NCBI RefSeq assembly: GCF_019903425.1
Contig: NZ_JACHUZ010000013.1
Span: forward strand, 314,087 to 378,086
DNA length: 64,000 nucleotides
From: Vreelandella halophila
Lineage (GTDB): Bacteria > Pseudomonadota > Gammaproteobacteria > Pseudomonadales > Oleiphilaceae
Reading direction: 5' to 3'
Shown here: positions 57,564-64,000 of the stretch, piece after piece
How positions within the stretch are numbered: the first letter of the stretch is position 1
Layout: the number at the start of each line of letters is the position of its first letter
Position numbers and translations under genes: made by a program
The notes under the pieces: generated by a model
The model's input: only the letters and a program-made list of their open reading frames with translations
The model's database searches: none
Told to the model about the DNA's origin: nothing

Positions 57564-58124
57564 ATGAGCGCAACGGCACTGGTCCCCATTGCCAACGGCA
57601 GCGAGGACATCGAGTCCGTCACCATCATTGACGTACTCCGTCGGGCCGGCGTTGAGGTGACCGTGGCCAGCGTACACGCTGATGCCACCGTCACCGCGGC
57701 CCGGCAGACGCGGATCACCGCCGACACCCTGATCACGGGTTGCGGCGACCGGAACTTCGACCTGGTCGCCCTTCCCGGCGGCATGCCGGGAGCCCGGAAC
57801 CTTGGCGAAAGTGAACCACTGGTGGACATACTGCGGGCCCAGAAGGAAGCCGGGCGGCTCTACGGGGCCATCTGTGCGGCGCCGGCCGTGGCGCTGGAGC
57901 CCAACGGCCTGCTTGAGGGCCGCAGGGCCACAGCGCATCCCGGTTTCCAGAACCAGCTTTCTGATCAGAGCCGGGTTGGTGAGCGGGTCGTGGTCGACGG
58001 CCACTGCATTACCAGCCAGGGGCCGGGCACGGCACTGGCGTTCGCGCTGACCCTGGTGGAGTACCTGTGCGGCCGGGCGAAACGCGATGAGGTTGCCGCC
58101 CCCATGGTCCTACCCGACGCGTGA
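57564..58124 (+). CDS. yajL: DJ-1/PfpI family protein, YajL-like
   Basis: 186 residues with the DJ-1 fold. Conserved Glu (NGSEDIES, E14) and the nucleophile-elbow Cys104 in GAICAAPAVAL are present; LPGGMPGARNLGES and SQGPGTALAFALTLVEYL are family blocks. Such proteins act in oxidative-stress protection, with proposed chaperone or glyoxalase activities. GGAGG lies before the ATG. Its 3' end overlaps the convergent antiporter gene by 15 bp. Confidence 0.9.
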   Translation: MSATALVPIANGSEDIESVTIIDVLRRAGVEVTVASVHADATVTAARQTRITADTLITGCGDRNFDLVALPGGMPGARNLGESEPLVDILRAQKEAGRLYGAICAAPAVALEPNGLLEGRRATAHPGFQNQLSDQSRVGERVVVDGHCITSQGPGTALAFALTLVEYLCGRAKRDEVAAPMVLPDA

Positions 58125-59291
58125 CAGGACCCGCCGGACCAGCAGCGGCCCCGCAAGCTCGAACGCAATGGTGGAAGTGACCACGGTGGCCACAATCAGG
58201 CTGCCGTGGTCCGGATGGCGTTCAGCCGCCAGCAGCGCCATGCCCATGGCAACCCCCGCCTGCGGCGTGAGCGCCAGACCGATACCAGGACTCAGTTCCC
58301 GCCCCCGATGGCCAAGCAGAGCCACACCCAGACGCCCGCCGGCATAGCGCCCCAGAACCCGCAGACCGATATAGATCAGAACCACTCCACCGGCTGATCC
58401 CAGATACGCAAAATCCACGCTGGCTCCGGAAAGCACGAAGAAGAAGACTAGGAACGGCCACTCGATGTGCTCAATCTCGGTAAAGGATCGGGTATGGTGG
58501 GGGGTGATGTTGACGATCACAAAGCCCGCAACCATGGCGGTCAGCAGTGACGACAGATGCAGGTATTCGGACAGTCCGGCGATCAGGAAGACGAGTGCCA
58601 GGGCTTCGGACTGGGTGGGCTCCCCGGGCCGCAGCCGGCCGGTCAGCCAGGCCGCAGGAAGACCCAGCGCCATACCGACGAGTACCGCCCCGCCCAGTTC
58701 CCAGCCGGCCTCGAGAAGCGCCCCTGCGCCATCGCCGGAGACGAGAAAACCAAGCCCGGCCATGACCAGCCCGAAAACAATGATGCCCCAGGCATCGTCA
58801 ATGGCCACGATGCCGCGTATGACCCGGGACTGGGTGTCATCCTTCCCCGTTTCACGGATGGCTTCGCTCACGGCCGCCGGATCCGTGGCCACCGAGATGG
58901 CCGCCAGAGAGAACGCCACCGCCAGGGGATAGCCAATGCTCAGCAATCCGATGGCAACGGCCGTGGCCCCCAATGCGATCACGCTCAGTGAAAGCACCAC
59001 GATGACGGAACCGGTAGCCCGCAGCCGGTCCAGAGTCAGCTCGCCCCCCAGCAGAAAAGCCACCATCACCAGTGCCAGGGTGATCAGCGGCTCGCTCAGT
59101 TCTCCCAGAGGGCGGGCTTCGGAAGAGCCCATCACGCCCTGCTGAAACACAGCCACAAGGACACCGATGAGTACCAGGAGGGATATCCGCGGCAGGCGGG
59201 TACGGGTGGCAACCACGTCCGCAAGCACGCTCAGGCACAGAAGCAGTCCAATCAGCAGCAGATTGGCGGTGGTGGAACCCGGATCAGGCAT
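58110..59291 (-). CDS. Cation:proton antiporter (CPA2/Kef-type membrane domain)
   Basis: 393 residues with about 12 membrane segments and no cytoplasmic TrkA domain. The transport core has LALVMVAFLLGGELTLDRLR, AISVATDPAAVSEAIRETG (with a conserved Asp), IVAIDDAWGIIVFGLVMAGLG (DD motif) and VFFFVLSGASVDFAYLG. The paired aspartates point to sodium/proton exchange. It is the fourth gene of a pncA-pncB-dksA-like-antiporter operon, 8 bp after the third. A GTG one codon earlier (59294) is an alternative start. Confidence 0.88.
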   Translation of the reverse strand: MPDPGSTTANLLLIGLLLCLSVLADVVATRTRLPRISLLVLIGVLVAVFQQGVMGSSEARPLGELSEPLITLALVMVAFLLGGELTLDRLRATGSVIVVLSLSVIALGATAVAIGLLSIGYPLAVAFSLAAISVATDPAAVSEAIRETGKDDTQSRVIRGIVAIDDAWGIIVFGLVMAGLGFLVSGDGAGALLEAGWELGGAVLVGMALGLPAAWLTGRLRPGEPTQSEALALVFLIAGLSEYLHLSSLLTAMVAGFVIVNITPHHTRSFTEIEHIEWPFLVFFFVLSGASVDFAYLGSAGGVVLIYIGLRVLGRYAGGRLGVALLGHRGRELSPGIGLALTPQAGVAMGMALLAAERHPDHGSLIVATVVTSTIAFELAGPLLVRRVLSRVG

Positions 59292-59299
59292 CACGACAG

Positions 59300-59641
59300 C
59301 TAGGCACCAACGCAGTCAATACAGCGCGTAACAGTAGGGTCCACACTGAGCCGATCCTCACCGATGTCCTCACCGCAAACGAAGCAGAAACCGAAATCTC
59401 CCGTCTCAATCCGCCGCAGAGCGCCCTCGATACGCGTCAGCATCTCCTGACGGCGCCGGGCAGAGGCCTGCGCCATCTGCTGGCCCTGCAGGGCATCCAT
59501 GCGCGAAAGCCGGCCCATCCGCTGCTGATCCAGCTCCACGGTACCGGTCGAGTTCCCGCCTTCACGCTCAATCTCCTGCAGCTCCTCGCGGAAATCCAGA
59601 AGCCGCTGCCGCCAGGTTTCCGGGTCCAGTTCCTCAGTCAT
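59300..59641 (-). CDS. DksA/TraR-family C4 zinc-finger protein
   Basis: 113 residues: an N-terminal helical hairpin (WRQRLLDFREELQEIER ... RRRQEMLTRIEGALRRIETGDFG) and a C-terminal zinc finger, CFVC-x17-CIDC. It is shorter than DksA (~150) and longer than TraR (~70). Such proteins enter the RNA polymerase secondary channel and alter promoter kinetics. The start overlaps the pncB stop by 8 bp. Why it is coupled to NAD salvage is unclear. Confidence 0.88.
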   Translation of the reverse strand: MTEELDPETWRQRLLDFREELQEIEREGGNSTGTVELDQQRMGRLSRMDALQGQQMAQASARRRQEMLTRIEGALRRIETGDFGFCFVCGEDIGEDRLSVDPTVTRCIDCVGA

Positions 59642-60977
59642 CGCCCTTTCTACCCCGATACGTCTGAATCAGTTGCCGTTTACGGCTTTCGAGTCTATCA
59701 CTGATGGCAACCGGGTATGGGGTGTCCACGGGTGTCAGCGACCGGAGCGCCTCCGGCAGGGCCGCCAGTTCGTGGGCGGCGTGCTCACGCACGGTCTGCA
59801 GCGACGGCAGGGCCCCGGCACAGGCCTCACCAGCGCGGATGGCCGGCTGCAGCAGGGGCTCGGCCCCTTCTGGTGCCGGTTCTTCGGCCGCGGCCACCGT
59901 GTCTCCGACCATCCGCCCCTGCTGACTGTGCCGCCAGACCTGCTTGGGCCCGGGCCAGGTACTCTTGTTACTGGAGGCCTTGATGCGCGGCTCCCCGTTG
60001 TACTCGGCCAGCTTGTAGGCGAAGTCGATGCTGGCCGCGTCCGAAGCCGCCGCCCATTCGGTGCCGACGCCGAAACCGTCGACGGGCGCGCCGGATGCCA
60101 CCAGTTCCTGGATCGCGTATTCGTCGAGCCCCGAGGACACAACAATCTTCACGTCCGGGAAACCCGCCGCATCCAGGCGCTGGCGCGCGGCACGGGAGAG
60201 TTCGAGCAGATCCCCCGAGTCCAGCCGCACAGCGGTGGCAGGGGGTGCCCCCTCACCGGCGCCGCGCAGCAGCTCGATCACCCGGTCCACACCGTTGAGG
60301 GTATCCCAGGTGTCGACCAGCAGCGTGGTCTCCGGCCAGTAGTGGCTGAAGGCCCGGAAGGCCTGTGCCTCATCGCCATACACCTGCACAAAGCTGTGCG
60401 CCATGGTGCCCAGCACCGGAATGTCAAGCGCACGCCCGGCCTCGACATTGGAGGTGCCTGCGGCCCCCGCGATCCAGGCTGTCCGGGCCAGGTTCATGGC
60501 ACCTTCACGCCCGTGGGCCTTACGCGCGCCGAAGTCCATCACCGGCCGCCCCCCGGCGGCCTGCATCACGCGTGCCGCCTTGCTCGCCAGTACGCTCTGG
60601 GTATGCAGGATGTTGAGCAGCAGCGTCTCCACCAGCTGGGCCTGGATCAGCGGCGCCCGTACACGGAGCACGGGTTCCAGCGGAAATACCACACTGCCCT
60701 CCGGAATGGCATCCACATCCCCTGTGAAGCGCAGCCCCGCCAGCATCTGGAGGAAGTCCCCGGGGAAACGACCGAACCCCTCCAGCCAGTCGATCTCCTC
60801 CGGTGTGACGCGGAAATCCAGAAGCGCCTGCAGTGCCTGGGTCTGGCCGCAGCTGAGCACATAATTCCGGCCTTCCGGAAGGCGCCGGTAAAAAAGTTCG
60901 AAAACAGCATCCCCGTTCAGGCCCTCTGCGTGATAGACACGCGCCATACTGAGTTCGTAGAGATCGGTGAACAGCAT
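59634..60977 (-). CDS. pncB: Nicotinate phosphoribosyltransferase
   Basis: Converts nicotinate and PRPP to nicotinate mononucleotide in NAD salvage; 447 residues. LFTDLYELSMARVYHAEGL is the family start, followed by FELFYRRLPEGRNYVLSCG, DFGARKAHGREGAMNLARTAWIAGAAGTSNVEAGR, GTMAHSFVQVYGDE (active-site His), LLVDTWDTLNGVDR and VRLDSGDLLELSR. It follows pncA by 14 bp, so nicotinamide is deamidated and then phosphoribosylated by products of the same transcript. Confidence 0.95.
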   Translation of the reverse strand: MLFTDLYELSMARVYHAEGLNGDAVFELFYRRLPEGRNYVLSCGQTQALQALLDFRVTPEEIDWLEGFGRFPGDFLQMLAGLRFTGDVDAIPEGSVVFPLEPVLRVRAPLIQAQLVETLLLNILHTQSVLASKAARVMQAAGGRPVMDFGARKAHGREGAMNLARTAWIAGAAGTSNVEAGRALDIPVLGTMAHSFVQVYGDEAQAFRAFSHYWPETTLLVDTWDTLNGVDRVIELLRGAGEGAPPATAVRLDSGDLLELSRAARQRLDAAGFPDVKIVVSSGLDEYAIQELVASGAPVDGFGVGTEWAAASDAASIDFAYKLAEYNGEPRIKASSNKSTWPGPKQVWRHSQQGRMVGDTVAAAEEPAPEGAEPLLQPAIRAGEACAGALPSLQTVREHAAHELAALPEALRSLTPVDTPYPVAISDRLESRKRQLIQTYRGRKGDD

Positions 60978-60991
60978 GCGCGAGCCCAGCC

Positions 60992-61549
60992 TCAGACGAT
61001 GTTGGCGCCGGCTTCACGCATTTCTTCCCGCGCCCGCAGGCCACCGTCGGGGTCCACGGGCCGGGTGGCCTCCTGCATCAGGTTCACGGCAAAGCCTTCT
61101 TTGAGTGCTTCAAGGACCGTTGCGCGCACGCAGACATCCTCGGCCAGACCTCCGACCCAGAGCCGGCGGGCACCCTGGTGCCTCAGCCAGTCGCCCAGCC
61201 CTGTCCCGTCCAGCGCCGAGTACTGGTCCTCGCCTTCAAAAGTGCCCTTCGAAACCAGGTGGGCATCCTCCGGAAGCACCAGATCCGGATGGAAGTCGGC
61301 ACCTTCGGTCTCCTGGATGCAGTGCGGCGGCCAGGGACCACCCCGGGCCTCAAAGCTGCAGTGGCTCTGCGGATGCCAGTCCCGGGAGGCGGCTACGGGC
61401 ACGCCTGCCTGGCGGGCGGATTCAATGGCCCGGTTGAGGACCGGCACCACGGCATCGCCGTCCGGCACCCCGAGTGCGCCGCCAGGGCAGAAATCGTTCT
61501 GGACATCCACAACGAGGAGCGCATCATCACTCTCATAGGACGGGTTCAT
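60992..61549 (-). CDS. pncA: Nicotinamidase
   Basis: Hydrolyses nicotinamide to nicotinate; 185 residues of the isochorismatase-like fold. The catalytic triad is D15 (VVDVQNDF), K101 (VSKGTFEG) and C140 (AEDVCVRAT). Metal ligands are D57 and H59 in SRDWHP. The start at 61549 has GGAGGTTCCG immediately upstream. It is the first gene of the operon with pncB, the DksA-like gene and the antiporter. Confidence 0.95.
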   Translation of the reverse strand: MNPSYESDDALLVVDVQNDFCPGGALGVPDGDAVVPVLNRAIESARQAGVPVAASRDWHPQSHCSFEARGGPWPPHCIQETEGADFHPDLVLPEDAHLVSKGTFEGEDQYSALDGTGLGDWLRHQGARRLWVGGLAEDVCVRATVLEALKEGFAVNLMQEATRPVDPDGGLRAREEMREAGANIV

Positions 61550-62053
61550 CGGAACCTCCTCCGGGCTGAATCGGGTTTTCCACGTACCGACTATGGTTCC
61601 AGCGAGAGACTGAATCAAGCATCTGAGTGCCCGCGCCTCCCCCGGGAGACTTGAAATCTTCTCCCAAGCCGGTAGGGTATACGGGAAACCCGCAATCACT
61701 CGGGCTCAGCCAGCAGGCTGTGACCCCGCTGCTTGAATCCCCGTCCCGCTGTGCGCCGGCTCATCGGGGCGATGTCGGTCTGGCCTCACCAAGAGGCCGT
61801 CGAGCAGGAAAGCTGCCCGCATGGTCTGGTCTGACGTTCGTTGGACACGTGATGGACACTTTCCCTGACCAGAAGAACTGATTCGGAAACGCAGAAGCCA
61901 CGCCGCTGCACAGGCGAGCGGCCAGCCGGACAGCGTCATGCTGTGGCATTGGATACGGTTGCCCCAACCGGGGCTTCGCTGTATGCAGCATTATCCGCTG
62001 CTGCGGGAAACAGTTTACCGAGGAAAAGCAACAGACTGAGGAGGTCTGATCTC
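61550..62053. other. Long intergenic leader between pncA and the betaine methyltransferase gene
   Basis: About 500 bp with no gene I can support on either strand. It holds two TGGACAC direct repeats 11 bp apart (61842-61848 and 61853-61859), a small hairpin GCCCC-AACC-GGGGC near 61962-61974 and a good ribosome site (AGGAGGT) before 62054. It probably carries the divergent promoters of both genes, and perhaps osmotic control sites. No known riboswitch core is recognised. Confidence 0.4.
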
Positions 62054-62905
62054 ATGACCGAGAAGTACGACTGTGAAGCCGTCAACACGGCACGTGACTA
62101 CTACAACAGCACCGATGCCGATAATTTCTACTTCCACGTCTGGGGCGGTGAGGATCTGCACGTCGGCCTTTACAAGGACGACCAGGAGCCAATCCTTGAC
62201 GCCAGCCGCCGGATCGTTGAGCACATGGGCGAGCTGATGAAACCGCACGTGGAAGCTGGCCAGAAGCTGCTGGACCTGGGCTCCGGTTTCGGCGGTTCCG
62301 GTCGTTACCTGCACCAGGCGCTGGGTCTGGAGGTTACGGGCCTGAACCTTTCAGAGGTTGAGAATGAGCGTAACCGTGGCTTTAACAGGGATGCCGGCCT
62401 TGAGGACAGGATCACGGTCTTGGATGGCAACTTCGAGGAGCTGCCGTTCGAGCACGACAGCTTTGACGTGGTGTTCTCCCAGGATTCGTTCCTGCACAGT
62501 GGCAACCGTGAAAAGGTGATCGAGGAGGTTGGTCGTGTTCTCAAGCCTGGCGGCCTGTTCATTTTCACGGATCCGATGATGGCGGATGATTGCCCGGATG
62601 GCGTTCTGCAGCCGATCCTGGACCGTCTGCATCTGGATACTCTGGGTTCTCCGGCGTTCTACCGGGATGCGTGCAAGCGCAACGGTATGGAAGAGGTGGA
62701 CTTTGAGGACAACACGCCCCAGCTGCCGCGTCATTACGGTCGGGTTCTGGAGGAGACCGAAAGGCGTGAGCAGGAGCTGGTTGAGAAGAACCTGGTGTCC
62801 CAGGAGTACATCGACCGCATGAAGACGGGTCTGAAGAACTGGGTCAACGGCGGTAACAGTGGTTACCTGACCTGGGGGATCTTCCGCTTCAAGAAGACCC
62901 AGTAA
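62054..62905 (+). CDS. Sarcosine/dimethylglycine N-methyltransferase (glycine betaine synthesis)
   Basis: SAM-dependent methylase that converts sarcosine and dimethylglycine to betaine, the main compatible solute in many halophiles; 283 residues as in known SDMTs. ARDYYNSTDADNFYFHVWGGEDLHVGLY is the family N-terminus. The SAM loop is LLDLGSGFGGSGRYL (about 72-86). FSQDSFLHSGNREKV, IFTDPMMADDCPDGVLQPILDRLHLDTLG and TPQLPRHYGRVLEE are highly characteristic. The start at 62054 has AGGAGGT. The partner glycine/sarcosine methyltransferase is not in the window. Confidence 0.93.
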   Translation: MTEKYDCEAVNTARDYYNSTDADNFYFHVWGGEDLHVGLYKDDQEPILDASRRIVEHMGELMKPHVEAGQKLLDLGSGFGGSGRYLHQALGLEVTGLNLSEVENERNRGFNRDAGLEDRITVLDGNFEELPFEHDSFDVVFSQDSFLHSGNREKVIEEVGRVLKPGGLFIFTDPMMADDCPDGVLQPILDRLHLDTLGSPAFYRDACKRNGMEEVDFEDNTPQLPRHYGRVLEETERREQELVEKNLVSQEYIDRMKTGLKNWVNGGNSGYLTWGIFRFKKTQ

Positions 62906-62931
62906 TCACCTGAACAGGTGAACCTGGATTG

Positions 62932-62961
62932 AAAAGCCGGCCTTTTGGGGCCGGCTTTTTT
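62932..62961 (+). terminator. Intrinsic terminator of the betaine methyltransferase gene
   Basis: AAAAGCCGGCC-TTTTGG-GGCCGGCTTTT followed by further T residues, 27 bp after the stop codon. Strong rho-independent terminator. Confidence 0.93.
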
Positions 62962-62988
62962 ATGTCCAGACTGTTGAAGACGGGCTCC

Positions 62989-63094
62989 CAGGGTGGGGGA
63001 GGTCTTCCCGGGAATCGCTGTAAATACATCCCTGTACGCTGCTCTTCCGCCATCCATGGCTCCAGAGCTTCCCGGTAAGACCTCCCCCACCCTG
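62989..63094. repeat. Dispersed palindromic repeat, copy 3
   Basis: Arms 62989-63014 and 63069-63094 are inverted repeats agreeing at 25 of 26 positions, around a 54-bp core (63015-63068) that differs from the copy 2 core only at its first base. It sits between the methyltransferase terminator and the convergent end of fetB. Confidence 0.9.
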
Positions 63095-63123
63095 CGATCC
63101 CTGAGCTTTTCAGGCGATTCGGC

Positions 63124-63927
63124 CTAGTGAGTCGGGTCTGTGATGCGGTCAGTCCGGAGGCGCTGTCTATGATCGAATAAACGGTAACTCCCCGCCGTCA
63201 CCGCCAGCATGGTACCGAAGCCGGTGCCGGCGGCGATGGTGAACATCAGGAGGATCTGGTATTTCACAGCGAGTGCGGGTGGGCTGCCGGCGAGGATCTG
63301 GCCGGTCATCATGCCGGGGAGGCTGACGAGGCCGGCGGCGGCCATCATGTTGATGGTGGGGATCATGCCGGAACGCATGGCTTCGCGGCGGATGTCACTG
63401 ATGGCCTCCTGCCAGCGCTGGCCCAGCATGAGGCGGCCCTCGATGTCCTCACGCTGGCGCCAAACGGTGTCGGTGAGGCGGTCGAGGCTGAGGGCGATGC
63501 CGTTCATGGTGTTGCCGAGCATCATGCCCAGCAGCGGGATGGCGTACTGGGGCTGGTACCAGGGGTCGGGGCGGATGACGATGAGCAGGGTCATCACCGC
63601 GATGGTGAAGGCGGAGACGAACATGGCGGAGGTGCCGATGCCGAAGGCCCAGCCGCCCCTGAGGCGGCGGCGCTGGCGCATCATGACTTCGCGGCCGGCC
63701 AGTATGACCATTGCCACGCCCATCAGGGCCACCCAGCCCAGGGCGCCGACGCTGAACAGGGCTTCGAGGATGAGGCCGATCAGCGAGAGCTGGATGGTGG
63801 TGCGTACGGCGGCGATGACCAGTGAGCGGCCGAAGCCGAGGCGGACCCACCAGGAGCAGGCGGCGAGGAGGATCACGAGCACGGAGGCGAGCGCGAGCTG
63901 CCAGTATTCGAGCTCAATCAGTTCCAT
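63124..63927 (-). CDS. fetB: FetB/YbbM-type ABC transporter permease
   Basis: 267 residues with about six or seven membrane segments (LALASVLVILLAACSWWVRLG, LSLIGLILEALFSVGALGWVALMGVAMVILAG, FVSAFTIAVMTLLIVI, PLLGMMLGNTMNGIALSLDRL). The hallmark block MRSGMIPTINMMAAAGLVSLPGMMTGQILAG and the ending FTIAAGTGFGTMLAV match FetB (UPF0014), an iron exporter permease linked to oxidative-stress resistance. The start at 63927 has GGAGGAGG upstream, and it overlaps the 3' end of the putative ATPase gene. Confidence 0.9.
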   Translation of the reverse strand: MELIELEYWQLALASVLVILLAACSWWVRLGFGRSLVIAAVRTTIQLSLIGLILEALFSVGALGWVALMGVAMVILAGREVMMRQRRRLRGGWAFGIGTSAMFVSAFTIAVMTLLIVIRPDPWYQPQYAIPLLGMMLGNTMNGIALSLDRLTDTVWRQREDIEGRLMLGQRWQEAISDIRREAMRSGMIPTINMMAAAGLVSLPGMMTGQILAGSPPALAVKYQILLMFTIAAGTGFGTMLAVTAGSYRLFDHRQRLRTDRITDPTH

Positions 63928-64000
63928 GGTTAACCTCCTCCAGCCGGCGGCCGCTGATGCGGTAGTGGGTGTCGCCGACACGGGCGATCTGGCCCGGGTC
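63914..64000 (-). CDS. fetA: FetA/YbbL-type ABC ATPase, C-terminal end only
   Basis: Only the last 28 codons are inside the window. The frame reads DPGQIARVGDTHYRISGRRL and ends shortly after, stopping at TGA 63916-63914. DP-x-Q-I-A-R-V-x-D just after where the H-loop would lie is typical of the end of short exporter ATPases, and fetB follows immediately with a 14-bp overlap. The call rests mainly on gene order. Confidence 0.6.
   Translation of the reverse strand, partial: DPGQIARVGDTHYRISGRRLEEVNHGTD

Noticed and set aside
59673-61538. Open frame of 621 codons on the plus strand over pncB and pncA
   Set aside because: It spans two firmly identified genes in antisense and has no domain.
61627-61881. 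Small open frame of 84 codons in the pncA-methyltransferase gap
   Set aside because: No ribosome site at a suitable distance and no recognisable family; overlaps another equally unsupported frame on the other strand.
62863-63090. Short open frame running through repeat copy 3 (MDGGRAAYRDVFTAI-like)
   Set aside because: The frame is created by the repeat core itself and would appear wherever the repeat lies; it is not a gene.

Overview
The window is a GC-rich stretch of a Gram-negative chromosome, most likely a halophilic gammaproteobacterium of the Ectothiorhodospiraceae type. The evidence is outer-membrane proteins (a BtuB-like receptor and a DcaP-like porin), a sarcosine/dimethylglycine methyltransferase for glycine betaine synthesis, acidic proteins and a family of palindromic intergenic repeats. 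The organism call is inference. I see no phage or transposase gene, CRISPR array, tRNA or rRNA.

Bases 1-11.8 kb are a cobalamin region. cobM, cobL, cobJ, cobI, cobH and cbiD lie on the minus strand and cobK on the plus strand. They make most of the corrin-ring methylation steps. A YadGH-type ABC exporter is embedded between cbiD and cobH. Two cobalamin riboswitches stand back to back at 7.78-8.25 kb, each with a plausible sigma70-type promoter. One controls the cbiD operon, the other a BtuB-like receptor gene that is translationally coupled to a PepSY membrane protein.

Bases 11.9-52.1 kb are a large fatty-acid/dicarboxylate catabolic region, bracketed by two paralogous predicted metal-dependent hydrolases (12.86 and 51.19 kb). 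It contains a seven-gene minus-strand beta-oxidation operon (fadJ-like, thiolase, 600-residue acyl-CoA dehydrogenase, alcohol and aldehyde dehydrogenases, ETF-quinone oxidoreductase, nitronate monooxygenase-like). It also contains an IclR regulator, an unidentified polytopic transporter, a second thiolase with glutaryl-CoA dehydrogenase, a DcaP-like porin divergent from a pimC/pimD-like heteromeric acyl-CoA dehydrogenase, and MDR reductase and MaoC genes. Further on are a complete livHMGFK-type ABC importer, a second seven-gene operon (SDR, PaaI thioesterase, ACAD10/11-like dehydrogenase, SDR, APH-type kinase, SurE phosphatase, acyl-CoA ligase), a crotonase and a DctPQM TRAP transporter. Together these resemble the pim (odd-chain dicarboxylate) route ending at glutaryl-CoA, joined to an lva/ACAD10-11-like 4-hydroxyacid module.

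The strongest new signal is a 17-bp palindrome, roughly RTTCYGC-N3-GCRGAAY. It occurs upstream of the iclR gene and of most transcription units in this region: the unknown transporter/thiolase pair, porin/pimC, livH, the SDR-kinase operon, crotonase/TRAP and, more weakly, maoC and fadJ. I propose it as the operator of a local IclR regulon that links four uptake systems to the degradation enzymes.

Bases 52.1-64 kb are mixed housekeeping and accessory genes: a PRISE-like reductase divergent from a LysR regulator, a chemoreceptor, a TSUP permease, a Yip1 protein and a YajL-like protein. There is also a pncA-pncB-DksA-like-cation/proton antiporter operon, the sarcosine/dimethylglycine methyltransferase and a FetAB-type ABC exporter cut by the right edge. 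Three copies of a structured repeat (2.55, 4.94 and 62.99 kb) share a nearly invariant core but have arms that differ in sequence while staying self-complementary.
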